Assembly: GCF_011046735.1 (NCBI RefSeq)
Contig: NZ_CP049258.1
Coordinates: 5,102,001-5,166,000, forward strand
Length of the DNA: 64,000 bases
Direction of reading: 5' to 3'
DNA from: Nordella sp. HKS 07
GTDB taxonomy: Bacteria > Pseudomonadota > Alphaproteobacteria > Rhizobiales > Aestuariivirgaceae
The position numbers and the translations under genes are program-made. This document shows, one piece after another, positions 8,428 through 16,566 of this stretch; position 1 is the first letter of the stretch, and each line of letters opens with the position of its first letter. The notes beneath the pieces were generated by a model, which did not search any database, was not told the origin of the DNA, and saw only the letters and a program-made list of their open reading frames with translations.

Positions 8428-8949
8428 GTGCCCTCCACGGTCCCGCCCCTGGTGATAGAGGCCGCCCTGGAACCGAAGCCACCGATCTCGACGCCAGATA
8501 TCGCCTGGCATGAAAGGCCTCTGGAGCGCGGCTTCTTCGACCGCAACAAGCATCTGACCTTCGAGGCGGTGGGCGAGAACTACCATGTTGGTGTCCTGAT
8601 CGAAGGGCCGCCGCCCGGCATGCGGCTGGCGCCGCGGCACTATCACATGCTGGAGGAAGAGCACGCGCTCATCCTCGAAGGCGAGGTGACATTGCTGCTC
8701 GGCGAGGAGCGCCATGTCATGAAAGCGGGTGACTATGTGTGCTTCCCGGCCGGGCAAAGGGTCGGCCACAGTTTCCTCAACAGCGGCTCCGGCCCCTGCA
8801 GCTATCTGATGATCGGTGAGCGCAACCCGAACGATGTCCAGGTGATGCCCGATTCCAACAAGATGGATGTCCGCGCTCTGGGCCGGGAGCGCACGATCTT
8901 CGACATGTCGGGGGTCAGAGACTATCTCGATGGCGAAGAGGCGAATTGA
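8428..8949 (+). CDS. Cupin domain protein (second of a tandem pair)
   Basis: 173 residues and clearly paralogous to the preceding gene. Shared blocks are PRHYHMLEEEHALILEGEVTLLLG, MKAGDYVCFPAGQ, GHSFLNSGSGPCSY and GERNPNDVQVMPDSNK. All cupin metal ligands are kept. The start is uncertain: GTG at 8428 is taken, but a strong GGGGAGGAG at 8396-8405 would better serve a CTG at 8413. The pair arose by tandem duplication and is probably co-transcribed. The gene ends 134 bp before the GNGG-repeat protein. Confidence 0.8.
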   Translation: MPSTVPPLVIEAALEPKPPISTPDIAWHERPLERGFFDRNKHLTFEAVGENYHVGVLIEGPPPGMRLAPRHYHMLEEEHALILEGEVTLLLGEERHVMKAGDYVCFPAGQRVGHSFLNSGSGPCSYLMIGERNPNDVQVMPDSNKMDVRALGRERTIFDMSGVRDYLDGEEAN

Positions 8950-9082
8950 CGGGGCCCGCCACCTTGCCGTGAGCAGTGACTTTTTTTGGGTGGATTCCGT
9001 TTCACTCTGGCGACGCGGCGGAAGGGATTGCTAGAAAAGCCCGCCGTCGGCACGCCGCCTGCGGCGTCTCGGGGATTCGCAC

Positions 9083-9622
9083 ATGCATTCGGACCGGCTT
9101 TCGCCACAACGCGCCGTGGTGCGCACCAGCTACGTGTTTTTCGCCGTACTCGTGGCATCGGCAGCCTTGCTGGCCACCACGGCTTCGGCAGGCAATGCAC
9201 CGTCCTCGTTCGATGCACTCACCCAGATCGCAGCACTTTCTGTCACGGGGCAACCGGTGATTGCCAAAGACGGCCAGCTTCCCGGTCGCTCGCAGATGGC
9301 AGCGAATGGTGGCAATGGCGGGAACGGTGGGAATGGTAGCGGTACGCCCGGCAATGGCGGCAATGGCGGGAATGGCGGCAATGGCGGGAATGGTGGCGGT
9401 ACGCCCGGCAATGGCGGGAACGGTGGAAATGGGGGGAATGGCGGCAATGGCGGGAATGGCGGCAGTCCCGGCAATGGCGGCAGTCCGGGCGGCGGGGGCA
9501 CCATCGGTGGTGGAAACAGCCCTGGCCGCAGCGCGGACCCGGCCTCCGGCCCCGACAGATCCGACAGATCCGACAGATATGATCCGGATTTCTGTGGTCC
9601 GCTGACAGGACAATCCTGCTGA
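9083..9622 (+). CDS. Exported Gly/Asn-rich GNGG-repeat protein
   Basis: 179 residues. The N-terminal 36 form a signal peptide (basic start, VFFAVLVASAALLATTASA). A short folded-looking segment follows, then about 60 residues of NGG/GNGG tandem repeats interrupted by GTPGNGG. The C-terminus has a triple DRSDRSDRYD and two Cys (DFCGPLTGQSC). The build is reminiscent of PE_PGRS-like low-complexity surface proteins, but homology cannot be claimed from composition. It may be cell-surface or matrix associated. It is unusual beside the enzymes on either side. Confidence 0.65.
   Translation: MHSDRLSPQRAVVRTSYVFFAVLVASAALLATTASAGNAPSSFDALTQIAALSVTGQPVIAKDGQLPGRSQMAANGGNGGNGGNGSGTPGNGGNGGNGGNGGNGGGTPGNGGNGGNGGNGGNGGNGGSPGNGGSPGGGGTIGGGNSPGRSADPASGPDRSDRSDRYDPDFCGPLTGQSC
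9305..9487 (+). repeat. Tandem 9-bp GGNAATGGN repeats inside the GNGG protein gene
   Basis: Roughly twenty degenerate copies of GGCAATGGC / GGGAATGGC occur, with interspersed GGTACGCCC. They encode the Asn-Gly-Gly tract. Such nine-base coding repeats expand and contract without frameshifts, so copy number is likely to vary among strains. Confidence 0.75.
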
Positions 9623-9658
9623 CGACGACGACCTCAGGCGCGCCGGCCTGATCCGATC

Positions 9659-10804
9659 CTATTTCCCGGTGCGAAAGGCGAAATCGTCGATGACGGCTTG
9701 CCAATAATGCTCGGTCTTGATCTCGATCTTGGTGATGCGCCGATAGTCGGCGGCGAAATAGACGGGCCTGGTGGAGGAGAGCACGACCTGATCCTCATGT
9801 GCCACGTCCTCGCCCCGCCATGCCCGGATATGCAGTGTCTCGCCTTCCGCGCTATCCCAGCCGGCCCCCATATAGGCTCCGGCGAAATCGAAGGGCTTGT
9901 CGCTGGCGACCGTCGCCGGATGGCCTGAGCTGTTATAGGCGATGAACTCGCCCGACACGGCCGCGTTGATGTAGCCGGGCCCGCCGGTGAAACGCTGATG
10001 CATGGCGACGATGTTGTACCAGTCGAGCCCGCCATAGCCCGAAGGCACCTCGAATACGCCGGAGGTTGCGAGGTCATCGAAGCCGATGACACGGGTTTCC
10101 GGGAGCGGCGGTTCCTCGCTCTCCGTCGCGCCCGCAAAAGCGGACAGTACAACCGGCGCCTGATCGACCGTCACCTTGCGGCGCTCGGACGCGGCCTCGA
10201 TCTGCCAGTCGCCGGGGCTCGCTTCGATACTGAAACGCCCGTCGGCGCCGGCTCTGAGATCACGCTTCGCACCTTCGGGTCCAATGGCTGAGATCGATGT
10301 GCCGGCCGCGGCCACGCCACTGATCGTCAGATCCGCCGCGAGACCGACGGGATGCGTCGTCCTGAGCGCGATCATGTCGCCGGGCGCGCCGGGCCTGACC
10401 ACATAGTCGCTTTCCTGCATGTCGTTGACGGTCGTGATCGACCAGCCGGGCGGCTTCATCACGCGGAAGCTGTAGCGTCCGGGGTCCACCACTTCACGAT
10501 CGCGCCGGAGAACCGACATGCGGAAATTGGCGAAGCCGCTGACATTCGTCCTCTCCAGGCTGGTGCGCCCGTCCGGCTTGCCGAGCTCGACCGCTATATT
10601 CGGCATCGGACGGTCGCCGAGATCGTAGACGCCATTCCGGTTGATGTCGCGAAACACCAGGAGGGACGTGTTCATCTCGCCGCCGCTGAAGGCGCTCCAG
10701 TCGCGTGCCGGATAGAGCGGATCAGTCGCGCCGGCGGGACCGGCGAGAAGAATTACGCCGAAGCCCGCCGCCGGAAGGCCGGACCGGCCTGGTTCGCGCC
10801 TCAT
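9659..10804 (-). CDS. Exported protein with SdrD-B/carboxypeptidase-regulatory-like domains
   Basis: 381 residues with a signal peptide (RSGLPAAGFGVILLAGPAGA). About residues 45-140 resemble an SdrD-B-like or CnaB-like fold: VFRDINRNGVYDLGDRPMPN is the Ca-binding DxNxNGxxDxGD pattern, followed by VSGFANF. Residues about 150-225 look like a second beta domain. The C-terminal 130 residues (RVIGFDDLATSGVFEVPSGYGGLDWYN) resemble a lectin/jelly-roll-like module with a Trp-rich core. It starts within the last four bases of the HTTM gene (ATGA overlap), so it is the last gene of a three-gene operon. The function is probably extracytoplasmic and Ca-dependent; the partner is unknown. Confidence 0.72.
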   Translation of the reverse strand: MRREPGRSGLPAAGFGVILLAGPAGATDPLYPARDWSAFSGGEMNTSLLVFRDINRNGVYDLGDRPMPNIAVELGKPDGRTSLERTNVSGFANFRMSVLRRDREVVDPGRYSFRVMKPPGWSITTVNDMQESDYVVRPGAPGDMIALRTTHPVGLAADLTISGVAAAGTSISAIGPEGAKRDLRAGADGRFSIEASPGDWQIEAASERRKVTVDQAPVVLSAFAGATESEEPPLPETRVIGFDDLATSGVFEVPSGYGGLDWYNIVAMHQRFTGGPGYINAAVSGEFIAYNSSGHPATVASDKPFDFAGAYMGAGWDSAEGETLHIRAWRGEDVAHEDQVVLSSTRPVYFAADYRRITKIEIKTEHYWQAVIDDFAFRTGK

Positions 10805-11694
10805 GATGTCGTCTCCCCGGTTTTCGCAGCAGGCTCCATCCCTTGCACGCGCCGGATCACTTTGTCGACGTCATCCGCATCGAGATAGGCCAGATAGAGC
10901 ACCATCATAGTCGCGCTGAACGTGTAGACCGGCAAGGCGACATAGATGATGGCGTGGAAGGCAAGACCCGCCCAGATGAGGTAGCGCCTGGTGGGGAGAA
11001 AGGGCAGGCCGAATGCCAGGGCATATTCGAGCAGCACAACGGCGATGGCCGTCAGCATGGCGAGGTGCCGAAAGCCGGGCAGGCCCGGATAGTCTGAGCC
11101 GGCATAGAACCAGAGGAATATGTGCTCGAGCCTGGCGCCGCTCAGAAACGCGAGACTGGTCTTGTCAAAAGCGGAGAAGAAATAGAGCACCGAAAGTTGC
11201 AGGACGATGAGTCTGAGGCCCCACAGGTTGCCATATTCGGGGGGCGGCGCATGTCCCTCACGCCGGGCCCGCGTGACCGCCAGATAGCGGTCGAGCGAGA
11301 AGGAGCGTCCGCACGGCGTAAGCGCGATGAGCAGGGCCGCAACGGAGAGCAGATAGGCATGGTGATGCGTCCAGGGTTCGCGGCCCAGCGCATGGCCGAA
11401 ATAGTAATAGATGGCGAAACCGACCAGCCCGCTCCACACCGCCGCAAGCCGGCTCTTGTAGCCGACGAAGAGCAGCGTGGTCGCGATGAAGAAATTGACC
11501 GACAGGATAAGGCCGGGGAGCGACTGGTTCATATAGAGTAGCAATTCGCCGGCCCAACGCGACCAGAAGAGCAGGGCTAGTCCGACGCGGACAAGGGCCG
11601 AAGAGCGCGACGAGCCATATGATGAGACTGCCCAGTCGGCGAAGCGCGCCAACAGGTGCCGGCCATTTCCATCCGCCTCAGCCGGCGCAGGCAT
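10801..11694 (-). CDS. HTTM-domain (vitamin-K gamma-carboxylase-like) membrane protein
   Basis: 297 residues with about six to eight hydrophobic helices. ALVRVGLALLFW, a mid-helix region LAAVWSGLVGFAIYYYFGHALGREPWTHHHAYLL, and LQLSVLYFFSAFDKTSLAFLSGARLEH fit the HTTM (horizontally transferred transmembrane) family. The Q..LY..SA..K...FL.G block is the family's signature. HTTM proteins share helices with the human gamma-glutamyl carboxylase; some are proposed redox or carboxylation enzymes. The start at 11694 overlaps the preceding membrane gene by 17 bases, and the stop overlaps the exported protein by four. This tight coupling argues for a complex. Confidence 0.85.
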   Translation of the reverse strand: MPAPAEADGNGRHLLARFADWAVSSYGSSRSSALVRVGLALLFWSRWAGELLLYMNQSLPGLILSVNFFIATTLLFVGYKSRLAAVWSGLVGFAIYYYFGHALGREPWTHHHAYLLSVAALLIALTPCGRSFSLDRYLAVTRARREGHAPPPEYGNLWGLRLIVLQLSVLYFFSAFDKTSLAFLSGARLEHIFLWFYAGSDYPGLPGFRHLAMLTAIAVVLLEYALAFGLPFLPTRRYLIWAGLAFHAIIYVALPVYTFSATMMVLYLAYLDADDVDKVIRRVQGMEPAAKTGETTS

Positions 11695-12118
11695 TCTGTT
11701 CCTCCGTGCGGATGATCCGCCAGCCGCCGCGCGTCGCCAGCCGCGCCGCGACGCGCAGATCCGCACCGGACCCCAGGACGGCACATAGTCGCTCGATGAT
11801 GGAAGTGAGTTCGTCGGCATTCTCGATGCGCTTGAGCTTCCCGCCGGGCGGAACCCCGAGCACCGCGAAGCGGTTCAGGGGGCGCGATGTGCCGTCGGGA
11901 GCGCGGGTCGTGAAAGAGGCCTCGATCAGGCCCAGACCAATGCCGCTGAACATCGTCCAGGAGCGCCAAAACACCGTGCGCGTGCCCAAGGCCTGTTCGA
12001 TCACCGGGCCGGCGAGCATGAAGGCGGCGATGGCCAGGAAGAGGACGAGCCGCACGTGCCGCGCCCCGACGGAGCTGGCAGGTTGCGCTGTGAGTCCGGT
12101 CGAGACGGCGTCCACCAT
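11678..12118 (-). CDS. Single-span membrane protein, first gene of the HTTM operon
   Basis: 146 residues. There is one strong transmembrane helix (LVLFLAIAAFMLAGPVI, about 25-42), then a second weaker segment (WTMFSGIGLGLIEASF), then a soluble domain of about 80 residues with LTSIIERLCAVL. The family is not recognised, but small partners with TxxTRxxWxMF-like motifs commonly accompany HTTM proteins. It begins the operon and overlaps HTTM. A promoter is expected between 12119 and about 12250, opposite the hemerythrin promoter. Confidence 0.65.
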   Translation of the reverse strand: MVDAVSTGLTAQPASSVGARHVRLVLFLAIAAFMLAGPVIEQALGTRTVFWRSWTMFSGIGLGLIEASFTTRAPDGTSRPLNRFAVLGVPPGGKLKRIENADELTSIIERLCAVLGSGADLRVAARLATRGGWRIIRTEEQNACAG

Positions 12119-12308
12119 ATCTCGACCTTAGAGCAGGTCCGCTCCCCCATTGAAAAGGGTTTGGTACGGCCACGCGGATCTGAAACGTCTCTATGAGATG
12201 GCCTTGACCGGTCAGCTGACGCATTTCAACGGCACGCCAATCAGGTTCGCAAAGCCTTGAGAACTGGCTCTGACAGGAATATCCAGCCGGGCCTGACGTC
12301 GCACCTGC

Positions 12309-12322
12309 TTGACCCAGATCAA
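12309..12322 (+). promoter_or_regulatory. FNR/FixK-type box (TTGACCCAGATCAA)
   Basis: TTGAC-CCAG-ATCAA matches the TTGAT-N4-ATCAA anaerobox of Fnr/FixK proteins at 9 of 10 arm positions. It lies 79 bases before the hemerythrin ATG, where an activator would bind for a promoter starting near 12360. The neighbouring gene encodes an Fnr-type protein with the Cys cluster, which is the obvious candidate regulator. Confidence 0.7.
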
Positions 12323-12400
12323 ACCGCTTTGCCGCAGGTCCGGCTAGAAGGAAGCCTTGCGAAAGGAATCCGTCATGAAACACCGAGGCGCGGCGTCGCC

Positions 12401-12892
12401 ATGAGACAGGAAGCATGGAGCTGCCGGGTGCTGGAGGCCTGTCCGGCGGGCGCGGTGTGCCGTGCCGGCGAGCATGTTCCCTGTATCGATCTGGCGCGGC
12501 TGCATGCCGAGAAGCTCGAGCTCTGCGCCGCGCTCGAGGCGATCGCCGACGATCTGCCGGCGCGCGTCGACCGTCTCAAGTGCCTGACCATCGCCAGCAC
12601 GCTCGTTCCGTTGCTGCGGGCCTGTCATCGCCTGGAAGAGGAGGCGATATTTCCTGCTTTCATTGCCGAGCGCGGCGAGGCAAGGGTCATCGCCAGACTC
12701 ACAGCCGAGCATCTCGAGGACGACAGCGCCGCCGAGGATCTGACCGAGATGCTGCTCGCCATCGGCCACGGCGCGGCAGTCAGCAATCCGGAAGCCTTCG
12801 GCTATATGCTGCGGGCTTTCTTCGAGGCGATGCGCCGTCATATCGCCTTCGAGCGCGACCATATCCTGACCGCCATCGGTTGCGACGGATAA
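12401..12892 (+). CDS. Hemerythrin HHE-domain protein
   Basis: 163 residues. Blocks such as LLRACHRLEEEAIFPAF (H-xxx-E ligand pair), LTAEHLEDD, and MRRHIAFERDHIL (H-xxx-E plus H) give the helical-bundle carboxylate/His di-iron site of hemerythrins. The N-terminus has four Cys (CRVLEACPAGAVCRAGEHVPC), which is unusual and may bind a metal or act as a redox switch. No ribosome site precedes ATG 12401. Instead, a nine-codon ORF (12375-12404) with AAAGGA upstream ends in the overlapping ATGA. Known relatives sense or detoxify O2 or NO, which suits the FNR box upstream. Confidence 0.85.
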   Translation: MRQEAWSCRVLEACPAGAVCRAGEHVPCIDLARLHAEKLELCAALEAIADDLPARVDRLKCLTIASTLVPLLRACHRLEEEAIFPAFIAERGEARVIARLTAEHLEDDSAAEDLTEMLLAIGHGAAVSNPEAFGYMLRAFFEAMRRHIAFERDHILTAIGCDG

Positions 12893-12898
12893 GGGCTG

Positions 12899-13630
12899 TC
12901 AGTCGCCGGCCTGCGCGACGAGACGATCGATATCGACAACGGTCACACGGCGCGTGCCTTCGATCCGGATCACGCCGTCGGTGCGCAGGCGGGTGAGCTG
13001 CCGGCTGACGGTTTCGATGGTGAGGCCGAGGAAATCGGCAATCTCGGCGCGCGACAAGGGCAGGTCGAATGTGGTGGGCGATGGTGCCGGATCGGCGGCG
13101 GGACTGATATTGCGGGCGATCATGAGAAGAAAGCTCGCCACTTTCTCGCTCGCGGTCTTGCGGCCGAGCGTCACCATCCAGTCGCGCGCCTGGTCGAGTT
13201 CCCGCAGCGTCTGCTTGAGAAGGCGATGCTCGAAATCCGGCTGCTCTTCCATCATCCGCTCGATAGCCTGGCGCGGGAAGGAGCACAGGTCGACCTGGGT
13301 CGCGGCCTCGGCCGTAACGGCGCTTTCGCTGCGGAAGGGGCGGCCGACGAAATCGGGTGCGAATTGCAGGCCGACGATCTGCTGGCGCCCATCGGGCAGA
13401 GTCTTGCTCAGCTTCACGACGCCGGACATTACATTGGAATAGCGCTCGACGCGTTCGGCATCGCCGACGAGCTCCTCGCCCTGCGGTGCCTTGTGCTTGA
13501 CCGATGACTTGGCGAGCTCCACCAGCTGCTCGGGCGAAAGCGCGCCGCAGACGCCGCGATGACGCGCCTCACAGGCGGCACAGAGCACCGGAATGCCGGC
13601 TGTATGGATATCCTTGCGCAACGAGAGCAT
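12899..13630 (-). CDS. fnrN: Crp/Fnr family regulator, FnrN type with N-terminal Cys cluster
   Basis: 243 residues. The N-terminal motif CAACEARHRGVCGAL fits C-x2-C-x7-C-G-x-L, the three Cys at the start of the [4Fe-4S] oxygen-sensing site of FnrN/FnrL. A further Cys in the cAMP-like domain (VDLCSF) is the expected fourth ligand. The C-terminal HTH (about 185-220: LPLSRAEIADFLGLTIETVSRQLTRLRTDG) carries the E-xx-S-R specificity residues that read TTGAT. It is convergent with the hemerythrin gene, six bases apart. It is predicted to activate the hemerythrin gene when oxygen is scarce. FnrL is an alternative name. Confidence 0.9.
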   Translation of the reverse strand: MLSLRKDIHTAGIPVLCAACEARHRGVCGALSPEQLVELAKSSVKHKAPQGEELVGDAERVERYSNVMSGVVKLSKTLPDGRQQIVGLQFAPDFVGRPFRSESAVTAEAATQVDLCSFPRQAIERMMEEQPDFEHRLLKQTLRELDQARDWMVTLGRKTASEKVASFLLMIARNISPAADPAPSPTTFDLPLSRAEIADFLGLTIETVSRQLTRLRTDGVIRIEGTRRVTVVDIDRLVAQAGD

Positions 13631-13710
13631 TACCTTTCGGAACCTGCGATGGGGGCGTCCTAGCATCCAATGGGGCAGGGAGCCACGTGACCTTTTGCCA
13701 AGGTGATCCC

Positions 13711-14571
13711 CTAACGCAGCGCCAGCCTATTGAGACCCCCGCGCCAGCGCCGGCTTCCAGAGAGTCGTCGTCCGTCCTTGAGCGTGATGGAGAAGTCGCC
13801 GCTTTCATTCGTCTCGGCGCCCACGACATGGCGTGCATTGACCAGTCGCGAGCGATGGATGCGCACAAAATCCTGCCCCGCAAGGTCGCGCTCCAGCGCC
13901 GCCAGTGTCTGCCGGCGTAAGAGGCTGCGATCGGCGAGATGCAGCTCGACATAGTTGCCCGCGGCCTCGACCCATTGGATGTCGTGCGTCGCGAGCCAGA
14001 GGCGCTTCGCGCCATCCCGGATCTCGAGGCGCGACGGCGCTTCGGCTTGCGGCGCCGGTGTGGCATTGGCGCGCCGCGCGAAGAGGGTCGCGAGAAGCCA
14101 GGCGCCGATGACGAGCCCGACATAAGTCAGACTGTCCTTGCGACCCTCATAGATCAGTCGCGTCAGGAACGGTTCGTTGTCCAGACCATAGACGCCGCCG
14201 AAGAGCGGATAGGAGAGGAACCGCAGCAGCAGCATGAGGACGACATGGAGAAGAATGAAGACGATCAACCCGGCCGCATGGCCGAGGAGCGTCAATGCCC
14301 ATCCGATGCGGCTCGGCGCGAGCCGTTTCGCCCAAGCGAGGAGAAGCGGGGTGAGCGCGAGAACTGCCACGACACTGGTCGCTTCATCGACTGCAAAGGG
14401 CCAGAAGGAGGGATCGTCACCGTCACGTCCGGCCTCCATCCAGAAGGAGGTCGCCCCGACAAGGGCGATCGCCGTCAGCATGAGCACATAGAGAGACCAC
14501 AGCCAGCGGGGGAAGTGAAAATCGGGTTCGATTTTCTCGCCGGGATCACCAATCAAGGGCTCGGCCGTCAT
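13711..14571 (-). CDS. LytTR DNA-binding protein with integral membrane domain
   Basis: 286 residues. Four predicted transmembrane helices (about 23-43, 62-82, 92-118, 147-165) precede a LytTR domain at about 180-283, with IQWVEAAGNYVELHLADRSLLRRQTLAALE and HRSRLVNARHV. Membrane-bound LytTR regulators (as in MeiR-like systems) sense through the membrane without a kinase. The start at 14571 is the first Met after the Arg/Pro-rich non-coding-like upstream stretch. It is divergent from the FAD oxidase (180 bp between starts), so control of that gene is a fair inference. Confidence 0.85.
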   Translation of the reverse strand: MTAEPLIGDPGEKIEPDFHFPRWLWSLYVLMLTAIALVGATSFWMEAGRDGDDPSFWPFAVDEATSVVAVLALTPLLLAWAKRLAPSRIGWALTLLGHAAGLIVFILLHVVLMLLLRFLSYPLFGGVYGLDNEPFLTRLIYEGRKDSLTYVGLVIGAWLLATLFARRANATPAPQAEAPSRLEIRDGAKRLWLATHDIQWVEAAGNYVELHLADRSLLRRQTLAALERDLAGQDFVRIHRSRLVNARHVVGAETNESGDFSITLKDGRRLSGSRRWRGGLNRLALR

Positions 14572-14750
14572 GCCGCGCCGCCATTCGCGGCAGGGGCACC
14601 GCCATTCGTCCCCAAACGATTCCGGCGGACACCAAACAGGCTCCAATGAGAGGCGCGGACCGCGCCACAGGAGAGTCTCATGGCCATCACCTCGCAAAGC
14701 GTGCCGGTTTCTAGCATGCGTTTGCCGGCTTGTCCCCTGGAGGGCGCCCG

Positions 14751-16520
14751 ATGAAGCGGCGGACATTGCTCGGGGCGGCGGCAGTTTCCCTTCTGTCCGC
14801 CATGGCTTCATCCGCTTCCGGTTTGGCTCGGTCGCGTGTTCGGCCCGGTGATCGGGACTGGCCGGCCCCGGCCGACTGGGGTCGCCTGCGCGGGCAAGTG
14901 AATGGCCGCCTCATCGAGGTCTCCTCGCCCATCACGCCCTGTATTGGTTCCGCGGACCGTGCCCGCACGGCGCAAGTCTTCGCCAATCTGCGCAATCCCT
15001 ATTATCTGGGCGATGAAGCGGGGCTGACCCAGGCGTTGGGTTGGGTCGATGCCTGGACCTCGCAGCCCAGCGCCTATGCGGTCGCGGCGGAAACAACCGC
15101 CGATATCGTCGCGGCGGTCAATTTCGCCCGCGCGAAGAAACTGCGGCTCATCGTCAAGGGCGGCGGCCACAGCTATCACGGCGCCTCGAATGCCGCCGGC
15201 TCCCTGCTGATCTGGACGCGCCGGATGCAGACGATCACCACGCACGACGACTTTATCGCAAAAGGCTGCGAACAGGCATCTGTACCGGCGGCAACGATCG
15301 GCGCCGGTGCATTATGGGGGCGGGCCTATGACGAGGCGGCGCGCCAGGCGGGACGCTATGTCCAGGGCGGCGGTTGCCTGACCGTCGGGGTGGCGGGTCT
15401 CATCCAGGGAGGCGGCTTCGGGCCCTTCTCGAAGGCTTATGGCCTTGCGGCGGCAAGCCTGATCGAGGCCGAAATCGTGACCGCCGATGGCGTGGTGCGC
15501 ATCGCCAATGCCTGCATTAATCCCGACCTGTTCTGGGCGCTGAAGGGAGGCGGCGGCGGCAGCTTCGGTGTCGTGACGCGGCTGACGCTGCGCACGCATG
15601 ATTTCCCGAATTTCTTCGGCGGGGTCTTCGCCACGATCAAGGCTCGGTCGACGGACGCCTGGCGCCGCCTGATCGCCCGTCTCATCGCCTTCTACGCCGA
15701 AGCGCTGTTCAACCCGCATTGGGGCGAGCAGATCACGTTCCGCCCGGGCCACGAAATCGGTATCGGCATGGTATTCCAGGGATTGAGCCAGAAGGAAGCG
15801 GAAGCTGCATGGCGTCCGTTCTTCGACTGGGTCAGGAACTCACCGCAGGATTTCACCTTCGCCCAGGAGCCCGCCATCCTCGCGGCACCGGCACGTGATT
15901 TCTGGAGTCCGCAATTCCTGAAAGGACTTCCCGGCTTGATATTGTCCGATGACCGTCCCGGCGCGCCAGAGGGCAATCTGTTCTGGGCCAGCAACAGGCA
16001 AGAGGCGGGACAGGTCCTGCATGGCTACCAGTCGTGCTGGCTGGCGAAGTCCTTCCTTGCACCTGAGCGACAGGAGACTCTGATCGGCGCTTTGTTCCGC
16101 GCAACGCGGCATTGGAGCATATCGCTCCATTTCAACAAGGGGCTTGCCGGCGCTCCCGCCAGTGCGATCGATGCGGCGCGCGACACGGCGATGAATCCTC
16201 AAGTCCTCGACGCCTTCGCCCTGGCCATCGCGGGCGCCCACGGGCCGCCGGCCTATCCGGGCGTGCCGGGATATGAGCCCGATATCGCCAAAGCGCGCCA
16301 GGACGCGGCCGCAATAGACCGTGCCATGGCGCAATTGCGCGACCTCGATCCGTCTGCGGGTTCTTATGTGTCGGAAAGCGATTTCTTCGAAAGGGATTGG
16401 CAGACATCCTTCTGGGGCGCCAACTATGACAGGCTGCTCAAAGTGAAGCGCCAATACGATCCCGAGGGACTCTTCATCGTGCATCACGGGGTCGGCAGCG
16501 AAGGCTGGAGTGCCGAATGA
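14751..16520 (+). CDS. Tat-exported FAD-linked oxidase, berberine-bridge (BBE) type
   Basis: 589 residues. The start MKRRTLLGAAAVSLL is a twin-arginine signal. FAD_binding_4 spans about 100-290, with GGGHSYHGAS (a His able to link FAD) and GGCLTVGVAGLIQGGGFG (a Cys and the GxGG turn). The His and Cys pattern suggests bicovalent FAD, as in BBE enzymes. The C-terminus holds the BBE block YDRLLKVKRQYDPEGLFIVHHG. These secreted oxidases act on alcohols, sugars or polyphenols with O2. GGAGGG lies seven bases from the ATG, which favours 14751 over 14730. Substrate unknown. Confidence 0.88.
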   Translation: MKRRTLLGAAAVSLLSAMASSASGLARSRVRPGDRDWPAPADWGRLRGQVNGRLIEVSSPITPCIGSADRARTAQVFANLRNPYYLGDEAGLTQALGWVDAWTSQPSAYAVAAETTADIVAAVNFARAKKLRLIVKGGGHSYHGASNAAGSLLIWTRRMQTITTHDDFIAKGCEQASVPAATIGAGALWGRAYDEAARQAGRYVQGGGCLTVGVAGLIQGGGFGPFSKAYGLAAASLIEAEIVTADGVVRIANACINPDLFWALKGGGGGSFGVVTRLTLRTHDFPNFFGGVFATIKARSTDAWRRLIARLIAFYAEALFNPHWGEQITFRPGHEIGIGMVFQGLSQKEAEAAWRPFFDWVRNSPQDFTFAQEPAILAAPARDFWSPQFLKGLPGLILSDDRPGAPEGNLFWASNRQEAGQVLHGYQSCWLAKSFLAPERQETLIGALFRATRHWSISLHFNKGLAGAPASAIDAARDTAMNPQVLDAFALAIAGAHGPPAYPGVPGYEPDIAKARQDAAAIDRAMAQLRDLDPSAGSYVSESDFFERDWQTSFWGANYDRLLKVKRQYDPEGLFIVHHGVGSEGWSAE

Positions 16521-16566
16521 GATCCGCCCTTTCCGCGACGGATCTCATCCAGATTGCGGGAGGTGA

